Source: Streptomyces cadmiisoli (GTDB lineage Bacteria; Actinomycetota; Actinomycetes; Streptomycetales; Streptomycetaceae). Taken from it: a DNA stretch of 64,000 bases. Made by a program: the position numbers and the translations under genes. Position 1 is the first letter of the stretch. Every line of letters begins with the position of its first letter. The notes under the pieces were generated by a model, which did not search any database, was not told the DNA's origin, and saw only the letters and a list, made by a program, of their open reading frames with translations. This document shows, one piece after another, positions 50,942 to 61,755 of this stretch. The stretch is from the NCBI RefSeq assembly GCF_003261055.1, contig NZ_CP030073.1:4898001-4962000 (forward strand). Reading direction: 5' to 3'.

Positions 50942-52705
50942 ATGAGTGTGGACACCAGAACACCCCGCACACCCACGGGGGACCGTTCGTCTGGATTCGA
51001 CGACGCTCCCGCGCTGAGCATGGTGAAGGTGCCGAGCGATCCGGCGCAGATCATCGTCAGTCACGCGAGTTTCCGCGTGCAGCTGGGCGCCTCCTCGCGG
51101 CGCGCCCAATCCCCGCGGATCGCCGGGCACTTGAGCGTCACCGAGGAGGCCCGCCCACCGGTCGTCGGCACGTCGGGCAGGGCGCCCCGGACAGCGGGAT
51201 CCGCCCGCCGCCGCCCCGTCGTCTGGAGCGGCAGGTCCGCCCCGGACGACACCGGCGCCCACCGCCTGCTCCAGGCCGTGCGCGGTGCGGGCGTCCGCCA
51301 TCCGGACGACGTCGCCGCCGACGCCGGCGCCACCCAGGTCCTCCCGCGCATCGACGTCGACGGCGGATACGGCGGCGGCCGCTACGGCGGGTCCGTCGAC
51401 CACGACGCCTACGGCGACCTGGAGCAGACCGTCGAGACGCCCGTGGTCGGTGCCCAGCGCACCCCGGGCGACGGTGAGACCCGTCTGCTGCCGCACATGC
51501 GCAGCGTCGGCAGCGCGTACGACGAACCAGCCCGCCCGGGCGAGCACTTCGACGGTTACGACCGCTACGACCGCTACGACGACTACGACCGCTACGACGA
51601 CTACGACGACCAGGACGACCCGGACGACGGCGAGGACGACGTCGTCGTGACCCGGGGCCGCCGCCACGCCGACGATCCCGCCCGGCACGCGTACTATCCC
51701 GGCCGCCGGATGAACCTCGGCGTCGTCCTGCTCCCGCTGCGCCTCTTCCTCGGCTCGCTCTCCGTCTACGCGGGCATGAGCAAGCTGTGCGACCCCGTCT
51801 ACTTCGACGGCGGCGAACGCGGCTCGATGGTCAAGTGGCTGAACACCCTGCACCCCTGGGAGGCCGCCGAGCCGCTGCGCCAGTTCGCGCTCCAGCACCC
51901 CGTCGGCTCCGGCCTCGTGATCGCCTTCGCCCAGGTCATCGTGGGCGTCCTGACGGTGCTGGGCTGCTGGCAGCGGGTCGCCGCGGTCGGCGGCGCGCTG
52001 CTCTCCGCGGCGCTCCTGGTCACCGTCAGCTGGAAGAGCGTCCCGGTCTACGAGACCCCCGACATCATCTTCCTCGCCGCCTGGTCCCCGCTGATCATCG
52101 CCGGGGCACCCGTCTACTCCGCCGACGGCCGGCTCTCCGCGCTCGCCTGGCGCCGGCTCGGACCGCGGTCCGACATCTGGGAACTGCGCCGGTACGTCCT
52201 GCGGCGCGGCGCCCTCGTCACCGCCGTGGTCACCGGGCTCACCCTGCTGATCGGCTCCCTGCTCGGCGGCGCCGTGCGCGACGCGGACCGGGTGGTCGTC
52301 CCCGGGCCCGGCGAGGCCCCCCGCAACGAACTGCCGGGCTCCCCGCTGCCGTCGCGGCCCGGCGGCCACGCGGAGAGCGGCACGCCGTCGGCGGGCGCCT
52401 CCTCGCCCACGCAGGGCGCCACCACCGCCTCGCCCACGGCGGGTGCGGTGTCGACGCCCGGTGCCGACCGCGACGCCGGTGCCGCCACGGGCGGCTCGCC
52501 GAGCCAGACCCAGGGCACCGTGGGCCAGGTCCCGCCGCAGCAGACCGCTCCGGCAGAGCAGGCGCCGAGCACCAGCGCGGGCCCGACGGCGGGCACCTCC
52601 GCCGGCGGCACGGACTCCTCGGGCGGTTCCGGCTCCGGCGGCTCGTCCGGCGGGGGCTCCTCGTCCGGCGGCCAGCCCGGACTGGTGGGCGGACTGCTGG
52701 GCTAG
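50942..52705 (+). CDS. large DoxX-family membrane protein with Tyr-Asp repeat
   Basis: The 587-residue protein has a cytoplasmic N-terminal region of about 255 residues, including YDRYDRYDDYDRYDDYDD and DDPDDGEDD. A DoxX domain with four to five transmembrane helices follows (LPLRLFLGSLSVYAGMSKLC, ADRVV after the last helix), then an extracytoplasmic Ser/Thr/Gly/Pro tail of about 130 residues. The DoxX core is about 150 residues; the flanks more than triple the usual length. In other bacteria DoxX proteins sit in thiol/oxidative stress membrane complexes. Downstream of rlmB by 118 bp. Confidence 0.85.
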   Translation: MSVDTRTPRTPTGDRSSGFDDAPALSMVKVPSDPAQIIVSHASFRVQLGASSRRAQSPRIAGHLSVTEEARPPVVGTSGRAPRTAGSARRRPVVWSGRSAPDDTGAHRLLQAVRGAGVRHPDDVAADAGATQVLPRIDVDGGYGGGRYGGSVDHDAYGDLEQTVETPVVGAQRTPGDGETRLLPHMRSVGSAYDEPARPGEHFDGYDRYDRYDDYDRYDDYDDQDDPDDGEDDVVVTRGRRHADDPARHAYYPGRRMNLGVVLLPLRLFLGSLSVYAGMSKLCDPVYFDGGERGSMVKWLNTLHPWEAAEPLRQFALQHPVGSGLVIAFAQVIVGVLTVLGCWQRVAAVGGALLSAALLVTVSWKSVPVYETPDIIFLAAWSPLIIAGAPVYSADGRLSALAWRRLGPRSDIWELRRYVLRRGALVTAVVTGLTLLIGSLLGGAVRDADRVVVPGPGEAPRNELPGSPLPSRPGGHAESGTPSAGASSPTQGATTASPTAGAVSTPGADRDAGAATGGSPSQTQGTVGQVPPQQTAPAEQAPSTSAGPTAGTSAGGTDSSGGSGSGGSSGGGSSSGGQPGLVGGLLG

Positions 52706-52722
52706 CCTCACGGCGGTCGTAC

Positions 52723-52763
52723 GACGACGGGGTCCCGCACGGTGTGTGCGGGACCCCGTCGTC
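52723..52763. terminator. strong bidirectional terminator
   Basis: Perfect 18-bp arms (GACGACGGGGTCCCGCAC and its complement at 52746-52763) with a 5-base loop lie between the convergent DoxX and nucleotidyltransferase genes. Confidence 0.88.
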
Positions 52764-52779
52764 CGTCCGTCGTCCGGTG

Positions 52780-53511
52780 TCAACGCCCCAGCGCGGACAG
52801 CTCCTTCGCCGCTTCCCTCAGGTCCTTCGCGGTGTCGATGGCACGCCAGTAGGCGCCCTGCGGGATGGGGAAGCCGGCCAGGCGGAGTTCGCGGGCCAGG
52901 TGCGGGAAGGTGGTGCGCTCGTGGTCGCCGCGCTCGGGGAGCAGGCCGGCGAACTCGGGGGAGAAGACGTAGACGCCCGCGTTGATCTCGTACGTCGTGG
53001 GCGGGGCCTCGATGAAGTCGGTGATGTGCCCGAAGCCGTCCGTCTGCACCGCGCCCCACGGGATGCGCGGGCGGGCCAGGGCGAGCGTCGCCACGGCGTC
53101 CCGCTCGGTGTGGAAGTCCGCCATGTCGCGCAGCGAGAAGCGGGTCCAGATGTCGCCGTTGGTGGCGTACCAGGGGCGGTCGGGGTGGGGGAGGTGCGCG
53201 GCGGCGTACTTCAGGCCTCCGCCGCGGCCCAGGGGCTCCGTCTCGACGACGGTGGTGACCTCCACCGGCAGGTCGGCGGAGTCCAGCCATTCCTCGAGCA
53301 CCTCGGCGAGGTGGCCGCAGCTGACCACGACGTCGGTCACACCCTCTTCGGCGAGCCAGGCCAGCTGATGACCGATGATCGGCGTCCCCGTGCCGGGGAT
53401 CTCGACCATCGGCTTGGGCCGGTCGTCGGTGTAGGGACGCAGCCGGGAACCCTGGCCGCCGGCCAGAATGACGGCCTGCACGGGGCGGGACACGGCGATC
53501 GGATCAGTCAT
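52780..53511 (-). CDS. sugar-1-phosphate nucleotidyltransferase
   Basis: The 243-residue protein has the signature AVILAGGQGSRLRPYTDDRPKP, the metal/nucleotide motif YATNGDIW and EINAGVYVFSP. It is an NTP-transferase of the RmlA/mannose-1-phosphate guanylyltransferase group without the C-terminal hexapeptide domain. The base and sugar cannot be fixed from sequence. Single gene, convergent with DoxX. Confidence 0.88.
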   Translation of the reverse strand: MTDPIAVSRPVQAVILAGGQGSRLRPYTDDRPKPMVEIPGTGTPIIGHQLAWLAEEGVTDVVVSCGHLAEVLEEWLDSADLPVEVTTVVETEPLGRGGGLKYAAAHLPHPDRPWYATNGDIWTRFSLRDMADFHTERDAVATLALARPRIPWGAVQTDGFGHITDFIEAPPTTYEINAGVYVFSPEFAGLLPERGDHERTTFPHLARELRLAGFPIPQGAYWRAIDTAKDLREAAKELSALGR

Positions 53512-53587
53512 GCCCGGCACTGTACGCGGGCGTGGTGGCGGGGCGGCGGGGGACCTCGGGCGGAGCGTGCCGCCGCGAGGGACCGGG

Positions 53588-53665
53588 GTGAGGGCGCGGG
53601 ATGAGCGCGTCGGATGAGCGCGCGAGGTGAGGGCGCGGGGTGAGCGCGCGAGGTGAGGGCCGGGG
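53588..53665. repeat. 13-bp tandem repeat, 6 units
   Basis: Six units of GTGAGGGCGCGGG / ATGAGCGCGCGAG type stand in tandem between the nucleotidyltransferase promoter and the next minus-strand gene. Confidence 0.85.
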
Positions 53666-53780
53666 CCGGTCGGGAACCGGCCCCGTGCGAAACCGCCGCG
53701 TCGGCCGGAGGCCGTCGGGTCGGGTCGGGCCCGCCCCGGACCGGGTGGTCGGGGCGGCCGTGGTCGGGTGTGCTGCGGGG

Positions 53781-54236
53781 TCAGCCGTGCGCCGCCAGGA
53801 CGCCCGAGGCGAACGCGGTGTCGCAGACGGGACGGGCGTAGGACTGGGCCCGGGTCGGTCCGTAGATGCGGACCGCGGCGCGTCCCAGGGCTCGGGCGAT
53901 GGACGCGCAGTGCCTGGCGAGCGCGGGGCGCTCGTCGACGGCCTGCTGGAGGTGCGTGAGCGCGATGCCCGGGTTCTGCTCCTGGAGCTCGGTCATGAGG
54001 CGGTCGCGCAGCACGTCGTGCGGGGCGCGTGGGGCGGTGCGGGACCTGCTGTCGGCGATCGAGACGTCCGAGGCGGTGAGCACCGAGCTCTCGGGGGTTC
54101 CCGACCAGTTGACCCGCGTGACCGCGAGCGTCCCGGAGAGCACCAGGACGACCGGCAGAACGAGGGCGAGAGAGCGGCCGATCCGGCGGGCGGGGCCCTG
54201 GCCGCGTCGCGATTGTTGGGTGGTGGAGTGCTTCAC
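53781..54236 (-). CDS. hypothetical membrane-anchored/exported protein
   Basis: The 151-residue protein starts at GTG (VKHSTTQQSRRGQGPARRIG). A transmembrane or signal helix (SLALVLPVVLVLSGTLAV) is followed by an extracytoplasmic helical domain with two Cys (RHCASIARALG and RPVCDTAFASG) that may pair. No family is recognised. The region before it shows no clear promoter; msiK starts 1.4 kb upstream with its own terminator between. Confidence 0.7.
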   Translation of the reverse strand: MKHSTTQQSRRGQGPARRIGRSLALVLPVVLVLSGTLAVTRVNWSGTPESSVLTASDVSIADSRSRTAPRAPHDVLRDRLMTELQEQNPGIALTHLQQAVDERPALARHCASIARALGRAAVRIYGPTRAQSYARPVCDTAFASGVLAAHG

Positions 54237-54374
54237 GCGAGTGAGGGTAGCGCCCGGTAATGATTTGGCGACATTTGGTCACCGGTACGAGGGACGAAGA
54301 GAGGCTTCTCGCGGGGCGCGAGGTTGACGCACGCTGCTCGAAATGAACCGATATGCCGGGGTATTTGTCGACAA

Positions 54375-54413
54375 CGAAAAAGGCCCCGCGGCAGGCCGCG
54401 GAGCCTTTTTTCG
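54375..54413. terminator. terminator of msiK, with T-run on both strands
   Basis: An A-tract, a GC stem (GGCCCCGCGGC with GCCGCGGAGCC) and a T-tract form a near-perfect classical intrinsic terminator, 40 bp after the msiK stop and usable in both directions. Confidence 0.88.
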
Positions 54414-54451
54414 TCAACCTGGGTGAATTACCCGGGATGGGAGTTTGTGCG

Positions 54452-55588
<1,137 letters not shown>

Positions 55589-55804
55589 GGTGAATGAGCC
55601 CCTTCTACCGGCAGGAACGTGCCGGACGATCCGTTGTAGGAAGGAAGTGGTGTAGTCCACCGGAGTGAACTGATTCAGGACCGTACCTGGCGTTCACGTG
55701 TTCTGTCATTACTTCCGGGGCTGTGAACTTCGCGGAAATTTTCGACAGGGCCCGGCCGGGACCTGGGTACACTGCACGAGCACGTGCGTCACGCGCGCGT
55801 GCAG

Positions 55805-55878
55805 GCCTCCTTAGCTCAGCTGGTCAGAGCGCCGCTCTTGTAAAGCGAAGGTCGTCGGTTCGAATCCGACAGGGGGCT
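55805..55878 (+). tRNA. tRNA-Thr (anticodon TGT)
   Basis: A full cloverleaf is present. The acceptor arms GCCTCCT and AGGGGGC pair with one G-T. The D stem is GCTC/GAGC. The anticodon loop is CTTGTAA with anticodon TGT. The T arm is GTCGG-TTCGAAT-CCGAC. CCA is not encoded. The anticodon stem has one C-A mismatch at the outer pair. It reads ACA codons, rare in this genome. Confidence 0.94.
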
Positions 55879-55884
55879 CCGCCG

Positions 55885-55926
55885 AGCGCGGGTTTCGGGC
55901 CGACTGTGCCGGTGACCCGCGCTTTC
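55885..55926 (+). terminator. terminator of tRNA-Thr
   Basis: AGCGCGGGT (55885-55893) and ACCCGCGCT (55915-55923) form a 9-bp stem followed by TTTCC. Confidence 0.65.
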
Positions 55927-56004
55927 CGCTGCCAGGCCCCACCTCGCGCCCGTACTCTGGTCGGCACCATCAGGGAACCGCGCCGGCTGTCTGGAGGTCA
56001 CGGG

Positions 56005-57477
56005 GTGAAGGGGCGCAGTCCGGAACGGGTCCGCAACGAGCTGGTCGTCTCCATCGTGGACGCCCTCCAGGGTTCGGCCACCGTGAACCAGGCGAGCAGT
56101 CGTGAGATCTGGCGGGAGATGCTCTCCGACGAGCTGTCCTCGCCCGTGGAGCCGTTCAGCGGGGACCGGCTGCGGCCCTGGCTGCTCCAGATCGTCAAGG
56201 CGTGCACCGGCGTCGGCGACGGGCCGGCCTGTCTGGTGCGGTCGCTGGAGTACGTGGAACAGCAGTCGGCGACGGTCTCCGCGCTGTGGCCGCTGGTGGA
56301 CGAATGGGAGGCCGTCGACTTCTTCGGCAACGCCGATCTTCGTCCGTTACGGCCCGTGCTGCTGTCGCTGAGATCGGCCGACCTGGCGACCATGGCACGC
56401 CGCGCGAGCCGGTCCCGGGTGCAGGAACTGCCCCCGTGGTGCCAGACCGGCTGGCAGGTCTTCCTGCGGCTGTCGGGGGAGAACTCCCCGAACGGCGAGC
56501 TTCCGCCCAGCATGGCCTTCCTCGCCCTGTGTGCCGACCGCCTGGTGTCGGACAGCCGGGCCGACGCCGCCGAGGTGCTGCGCCGCTTCACCCGCAACCA
56601 GGCCCACACGCTCGGGCTGGACGGCGTACTGGCCGACTGGCAGCACTCGGAGTTCCCGCAGCCCGCGCCCTCGCTCGTCCCCGCCTATCTGATGCTCCAG
56701 TTCGAACCGGACCGGGTCGAGGCGGACCGCTTCTATCTGTCGCACTGGCGCCAGTCCGACCCGGAGGGCTGGCACCCCGTGCGCGGCGAGACCGTCCATC
56801 TGCACCGGGACGAGCTGTCCGGCGCGGTGGAGAAGCTGATCGAGGACGTCGAGGAGCGCTGGGCGGATCTGCGGCAGCCGGTCATCCTGGAGTTCATCCT
56901 GCCCTGGGAGCTGCTCAACGAGCCCGTCGAGTGGTGGTCGAAGGAGTCCGACTCCCCCTCGCCCACCCCGCTGGCCCTCGACTACCCGGTCGTCGTGCGC
57001 AGCCTGGAGCGCCTGCAGCGCGCCTCGTGGCACCGGCCCTGGCACCACAAGTGGCGCCAGCTCAGGGAGCGCCCCGCGGACAGCCACCCGCACTGGAGCC
57101 GCCCCGGGCAGGACGACACGTACTTCTTCCATCTGGAGCGTGAGCTGAAGGAGGACCGGTACGCCGTGTGCCTGGTGCTCAGCGAGCCGCCCGGCGGCGA
57201 CTCGGGCACCGGCCGGCGGGAGGTCCTGGCCGGGCTGAGGGCGGGCGTGCCCGCGATGGTCTGGCACCGCAACGACTGCTCCGACCCGTCCTTCCAGGAC
57301 GCCATAGGCGAGATATTGCAGGACCGGGGGCTGGGCAGCCTGGCCGAGCGGGTCGGCAAGTGGCGCAAAGAGGCCCTTGCGCTCGGCCCCGACGCCTGGG
57401 ACCAGCACGTGGGCCGGCACCTGGCCATCCTGCTCGACGACCCCGAGCGCAAGCCGGGTCCGTCCGGGCCGGTGTAG
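56005..57477 (+). CDS. VMAP-C domain protein with effector-associated N-terminal domain
   Basis: From GTG 56005 (CTGGAGG upstream) the protein has 490 residues. The N-terminal 100 residues (RNELVVSIVDALQGSATVNQ, PWLLQIVKACTGVGDGPACL, SLEYVEQQSATVSALWPLV) fit an effector-associated adaptor domain of the EAD2 type. The C-terminal part (QPVILEFILPWELLNEPVEW, DYPVVVRSLERLQ) fits VMAP-C. Such proteins connect sensors and effectors in predicted bacterial conflict systems. No protease or nuclease effector is fused. It lies directly upstream of the FxsT-type gene. Confidence 0.72.
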   Translation: MKGRSPERVRNELVVSIVDALQGSATVNQASSREIWREMLSDELSSPVEPFSGDRLRPWLLQIVKACTGVGDGPACLVRSLEYVEQQSATVSALWPLVDEWEAVDFFGNADLRPLRPVLLSLRSADLATMARRASRSRVQELPPWCQTGWQVFLRLSGENSPNGELPPSMAFLALCADRLVSDSRADAAEVLRRFTRNQAHTLGLDGVLADWQHSEFPQPAPSLVPAYLMLQFEPDRVEADRFYLSHWRQSDPEGWHPVRGETVHLHRDELSGAVEKLIEDVEERWADLRQPVILEFILPWELLNEPVEWWSKESDSPSPTPLALDYPVVVRSLERLQRASWHRPWHHKWRQLRERPADSHPHWSRPGQDDTYFFHLERELKEDRYAVCLVLSEPPGGDSGTGRREVLAGLRAGVPAMVWHRNDCSDPSFQDAIGEILQDRGLGSLAERVGKWRKEALALGPDAWDQHVGRHLAILLDDPERKPGPSGPV

Positions 57478-57869
57478 CGGTCATGGCCCCGCGGACCGGG
57501 ACGTGGGCCCGACGGCCGACCGGCGAGCGGTCCGCGGCACGGGCCGGGCCCCTGCGCCGGTCACCGGATTGCCGATCACCGGCGGACGGAGCATTCGCGA
57601 CGGGCTTGCGCGGGGGCTTGACGGGGTGTCACGCTGGTGGTCAGGACAGCCTCTACGGGCGTCCTGCGGACTCGACACCACCGGGGGCGCGTTCCCGCCG
57701 GCCGCCTTCTGATCCCTCTTGTCATCCCCCTGGTGGACACCCGTCTTGCACCGCACGCAGAGCACTGCCAGGCTGGGCAACGTGGATGTCACGCATGCCC
57801 GCGGACTGCGGGACTCCTCTCCGATCCCCCCTCGGCAGCCGGGCAGCACGGGACGCCCCGAGGGCGCTC
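57478..57869. other. 392-bp gap between VMAP-C and the FxsT-type gene
   Basis: The frame of the downstream gene stays open through this gap, but the translation is Arg/Pro/Gly/Cys-rich and not protein-like. It may be promoter DNA or a decayed N-terminal part of the SAV_2336 domain. No other feature seen. Confidence 0.5.
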
Positions 57870-60800
57870 ATGCGGCGTGACGGCCCACGACCACTGCCGG
57901 GCACGGCGTCTGACGCGCTGTCAGAGGCCGGGATCCTGCATGCTCTGAGCGGATGGGACGCGGAGTCCCCGGCCGACCGCCCGGCCGTCCTGCTCGTCGT
58001 GGACGACCATGTGACCATGCGCGTCTGGCAGGAGACGATCGCCCGGCTGGCCGACGGACTGTCCCGTCAAGAAGGCCTGGGGCAGGTCGCCGTCGTACGG
58101 CTGCTGAGTTCCGACGACACCGTGCCGACCCGGGTCCGGCTGGACCGGCTGCCCCCGAACGACGCCCGGAAGCGGCTGGCGCTGGTACTGACCGACGGAC
58201 TCGCCGCGGGCTGGCGCGCGGGTGCCGTACTGCCGCTGCTGCGCGAACTCGGCCGTTCGGAGCCGCTGGCCGTACTGCAGCTGCTGCCGCAGCGGCTGTG
58301 GTTCCGCACCGGCCCGGACGTGCACCGCATGCGGCTGAGCGCCGAGCACGCCTGGGCGCCGAACGACTCCCTGCGCTGGGAGTTGCGCACCTCTCCCCTC
58401 GAACCCGTCGACGACGCCGCCGCCCGGACGGACGTGGTGCCGGTCCCGGTCCTGGAGCCGACCGAGCGCTCCCTGTCCGGCTGGGTCGACCTGGTGGCCG
58501 GGCGGGTGGCCGGGTGGACGGAGATGTCCGGCGTACGGGCGGGCGACTGGAAGCGGCGGCCGGACGCCGCACGGGCGGTGCCCTGGGTCGACGACGTCCC
58601 CGACCCCGACAGCGCCGTGCCCGCCCGGGAACGCGTCTCGGAGTTCCGCGCCGCCGCCTCGCCCACCGCCTTCGCGCTGGCCACCCGGCTCGCGGCGGCC
58701 CCGTTGACGCTGCCGGTGATGTCGGCGGTGACCGCGTCGGTCCCCGGCGCCGGGCCGGCCCATCTGTCCGAACTGCTGATGAGCGGCCTGGTGCGGCCCG
58801 CGACCGGAGAGGCCGAGCGCGCCGCCGGCGTGGCCTTCACCTTCGGCCCGGACAACCGCCAGGAGTTACTCGCGCTGTCCCGGCGCCGGGACACCGTACG
58901 GGTGCTGCACGACGTACGGACACTGATCTCACCGGAGGACGCCGAGCGGGTCCGGCCGGGTGACGAGGACCCGCTCGAAACGACTCGCGTCCCACCGGTG
59001 ACCACACACAACGTGCCCTTCCTGCGCGTCGAACTCGCCGCGCTGCGCGCACTGTCCGGGCGCTTTTTGCCCAGAGCCGACCACCTCGCCCGCGCCCTGC
59101 GCGGCTACGACCGGCGCAACACCGTCTCCTTGCGCAAGGGTCCCGGAACAACTTCAGAAAGGGTCACACCCATGTCCACCACGCAGCAGCAGCCCGCGGT
59201 GGAGAGCGGGCGTTCGACGCAGCCACGCATCTGGGGCAACATCCCGCCTCGCAACCCGAACTTCACCGGCCGCGTGGACCTCCTCGAACGGCTGAGCGTG
59301 CGGCTGCTGGAGGGCACGACGACCGTGCTGCCCGAGGCCATCCACGGCATGGGCGGCGTGGGCAAGACCCAGCTGGCCATCGAGTACGCCTATCGGCACC
59401 AGTCCGAGTACGACATCGTGTGGTGGATCCCCGCCGAGCGTCCCGGCCAGATCGGCCAGGCCCTGGTCGAACTCGCCCAGCGGCTCGGCCTGGTCACCAG
59501 CGCCGAGGCCAACATCGCCGGGCCCGCGGTGCGCGAGGCGCTGCGGGAGGGGCGGCCGTACTCCCGCTGGCTGCTGATCTTCGACAACGCCGACAGCCCC
59601 GAGCGGGTGCGCGACTACTTCCCCACCGGGGGCAGCGGCACCATCCTCGTCACCTCCCGCAACCGCCGCTGGAGCGTGGTGGGCCCCTCGCTGGAGGTCG
59701 ACGTCTTCACCCGCGAGGAGAGCAAGGAACTGCTGCGCCGCTCGGGTCCCGACGACCTCGACGACGCCGAGGCGGACCGCCTCGCCGACGCCCTCGGCGA
59801 CCTCCCGCTCGCCCTGGAACAGGCCGCGGCCTGGCGGGCGGAGACCGGCATGCCCGTCTCGGAGTACCTGCGACTCTTCGAGCACAAGCGCAACGAACTG
59901 CTCGAGGTCTCCCCGCCCCCGGACTACCAGTTGCCGGTCGCCGCCGCGTGGAACGTCTCCCTCGACCACCTGGAGACCCGCAGCCTCACGGCCCTGCGCC
60001 TGCTCCAGCTCTGCTCTTACTTCGCGCCGGACCCGATCTCCCGCTCCATCTTCTCCGGCCTCGGCGGCAGCAGCATCGACCCCGAACTCGACCGGGCCCT
60101 CAACGATCCGATGCGCCTCGCGCGCGCCATAAGGGAGATCAACCGCTACTCCCTGGCGCGCATAGACCACCGGACCAACTCGATCGAAATGCACCGGCTG
60201 GTCCAGGCCGTGCTCGTCCATCGCATGACTCCCGAGGAACAGAACCGCATGCGCAACGGTGCCCATACGCTCTTGGCCGCGGCGGACCCGAAGGGCCCCA
60301 GCCAGGCTGCCAACTGGCCCCGGTACGCCGAGTTGTACGGGCACGTGATCGCCTCGAACGCCATCGAGTCCGACCAGCCCTGGGTTCGCGAACTCGTCAT
60401 GAACGTCGCCAAGTACCTCTGGTACTGGGGCGACCACGAGGTCGCCCGCGACTTCTCGGAGCAGGCCTGGGAGACCTGGCGGGGGCTGTTCGGCGAGGAG
60501 GACCAGCAGACCCGCCTCCTGGCCTGGTGGCTCGGCTTCATCTATCTGCGGACGGGCCGTCACGACAACGCCGCCCGGGTCGTGGCTGGACTCAGGGACG
60601 TGTACATCCGCACCGCGCCGCCGGACCGGGAGGACACCCGGGAGGACGCGCTGGTGGCGCTGAACCTCGAAGCCGCGGTACGACGCGTCGAGGGAGACTT
60701 CGCCGCCGGCGCGGAAGTGGACGAAATGGCCTACGACCGGGCCCGGCGCGCCTTCGGTGACGACGACCCGACCACTCTGGTCACCGCTCACAACCTCGGG

Positions 60801-61742
60801 GTGAGTCTGCGGCTGGTCGGCGAGTTCCAGCGCGCACTGGAACTGGACCGGCGCACGCACGCGCTGAAGACGCAGCTGTTCGGCCGGGATCACCAGCAGT
60901 CGCTGGTGACCGAGGCCAGCGTCGCCGTCGACGCGCGCGAGGCCGGTGACTACGTCGGCGCGCGGTCACTGCAACAAGCCGTCGTCGACGGCCACCGGGA
61001 GATGTTCGGGCCGAACAACCCGGCGACGTTGCAGACCGTGCGCCAGCTGAGCGAGGCATGCCGCAAGGAGGGCGACCGAGCGGCCGCCCTGGAAATGGCG
61101 CGCGACGCGTTCAACCAGATCACGCGCCGTTACGGCGACACGCATCCCGACGCCATCACGGCTGCCCTCGCCCTGTCCGTGGCCCTGCGGCACAACGGGG
61201 AACTGGAGGCGGCCCGGGAGCGCGGCGAGAAGGCGTGCGAACGGTTCCGCCGGATCTTCCGCCCCGATCATCCCCACCCCGTGGCCGCGGACGTCGATCT
61301 CGCCGTTACGCTGCGCCTGCTGGGGCAGGTGGAGGAGGCCCGGCGGCTCGACGAGGCGGCCTATGAGTCGCTGAGCGGCCGGCTGGGAGAGAGCCATCCC
61401 ATCGCACTGGCCTGTTCCATCAACCTGGCGAGCGACCTGAGCGCGCTGGGACAGGTGCGGGAGGCCCAGGAAATCGGTGAGAGGACCGTTGCCCTCTGCC
61501 GGGCACGGCTGGGTGAGGACCACCCCACCACGCTGGTGGGTGCGGCCAACCTGGCGCTGGACCTCATCGCCGTGGGCTCGGAGGCGGAGGGTGAGGCGCT
61601 CCACGCCGACGTGCTGGAACGCATGGAACGCATCCTGGACGCTCCCCGGCTGCGCTCCGCCGAGTCGGCGCCGCACCCCGCGACGGTGGAGGCACGGGCG
61701 CGGGCGAGGGCCAACTGCGACATCGACCCGATGCCGCTGTGA
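57870..61742 (+). CDS. FxsT-type protein: SAV_2336-like N terminus, NB-ARC NTPase, TPR array
   Basis: From ATG 57870 the protein has 1290 residues. Residues 1-430 are SAV_2336-like (LLVVDDHVTMRVWQETI, ALVLTDGLAAGWRAGAVLPL). From Met435 comes the conserved FxsT core. The NB-ARC P-loop is GMGGVGKTQLA (about 493-503), Walker B is LLIFDNADS, and RNBS-like TILVTSRN and GDLPLALEQA follow. More than ten TPR-like repeats come after about residue 800, each with an ALxLDRRTHALKT-type helix pair, and the end is CDIDPMPL. This is the TPR protein type named for FxSxx-COOH RiPP loci. STAND-type NTPases sense and oligomerise. The start is uncertain and the SAV_2336 part looks shortened. Confidence 0.85.
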   Translation: MRRDGPRPLPGTASDALSEAGILHALSGWDAESPADRPAVLLVVDDHVTMRVWQETIARLADGLSRQEGLGQVAVVRLLSSDDTVPTRVRLDRLPPNDARKRLALVLTDGLAAGWRAGAVLPLLRELGRSEPLAVLQLLPQRLWFRTGPDVHRMRLSAEHAWAPNDSLRWELRTSPLEPVDDAAARTDVVPVPVLEPTERSLSGWVDLVAGRVAGWTEMSGVRAGDWKRRPDAARAVPWVDDVPDPDSAVPARERVSEFRAAASPTAFALATRLAAAPLTLPVMSAVTASVPGAGPAHLSELLMSGLVRPATGEAERAAGVAFTFGPDNRQELLALSRRRDTVRVLHDVRTLISPEDAERVRPGDEDPLETTRVPPVTTHNVPFLRVELAALRALSGRFLPRADHLARALRGYDRRNTVSLRKGPGTTSERVTPMSTTQQQPAVESGRSTQPRIWGNIPPRNPNFTGRVDLLERLSVRLLEGTTTVLPEAIHGMGGVGKTQLAIEYAYRHQSEYDIVWWIPAERPGQIGQALVELAQRLGLVTSAEANIAGPAVREALREGRPYSRWLLIFDNADSPERVRDYFPTGGSGTILVTSRNRRWSVVGPSLEVDVFTREESKELLRRSGPDDLDDAEADRLADALGDLPLALEQAAAWRAETGMPVSEYLRLFEHKRNELLEVSPPPDYQLPVAAAWNVSLDHLETRSLTALRLLQLCSYFAPDPISRSIFSGLGGSSIDPELDRALNDPMRLARAIREINRYSLARIDHRTNSIEMHRLVQAVLVHRMTPEEQNRMRNGAHTLLAAADPKGPSQAANWPRYAELYGHVIASNAIESDQPWVRELVMNVAKYLWYWGDHEVARDFSEQAWETWRGLFGEEDQQTRLLAWWLGFIYLRTGRHDNAARVVAGLRDVYIRTAPPDREDTREDALVALNLEAAVRRVEGDFAAGAEVDEMAYDRARRAFGDDDPTTLVTAHNLGVSLRLVGEFQRALELDRRTHALKTQLFGRDHQQSLVTEASVAVDAREAGDYVGARSLQQAVVDGHREMFGPNNPATLQTVRQLSEACRKEGDRAAALEMARDAFNQITRRYGDTHPDAITAALALSVALRHNGELEAARERGEKACERFRRIFRPDHPHPVAADVDLAVTLRLLGQVEEARRLDEAAYESLSGRLGESHPIALACSINLASDLSALGQVREAQEIGERTVALCRARLGEDHPTTLVGAANLALDLIAVGSEAEGEALHADVLERMERILDAPRLRSAESAPHPATVEARARARANCDIDPMPL

Positions 61743-61755
61743 GGTGAACCGAGGC

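Noticed and set aside
50930..53290. Antisense frame of 786 codons over DoxX and the nucleotidyltransferase
   Set aside because: It crosses an 18-bp-arm terminator and two well supported genes.
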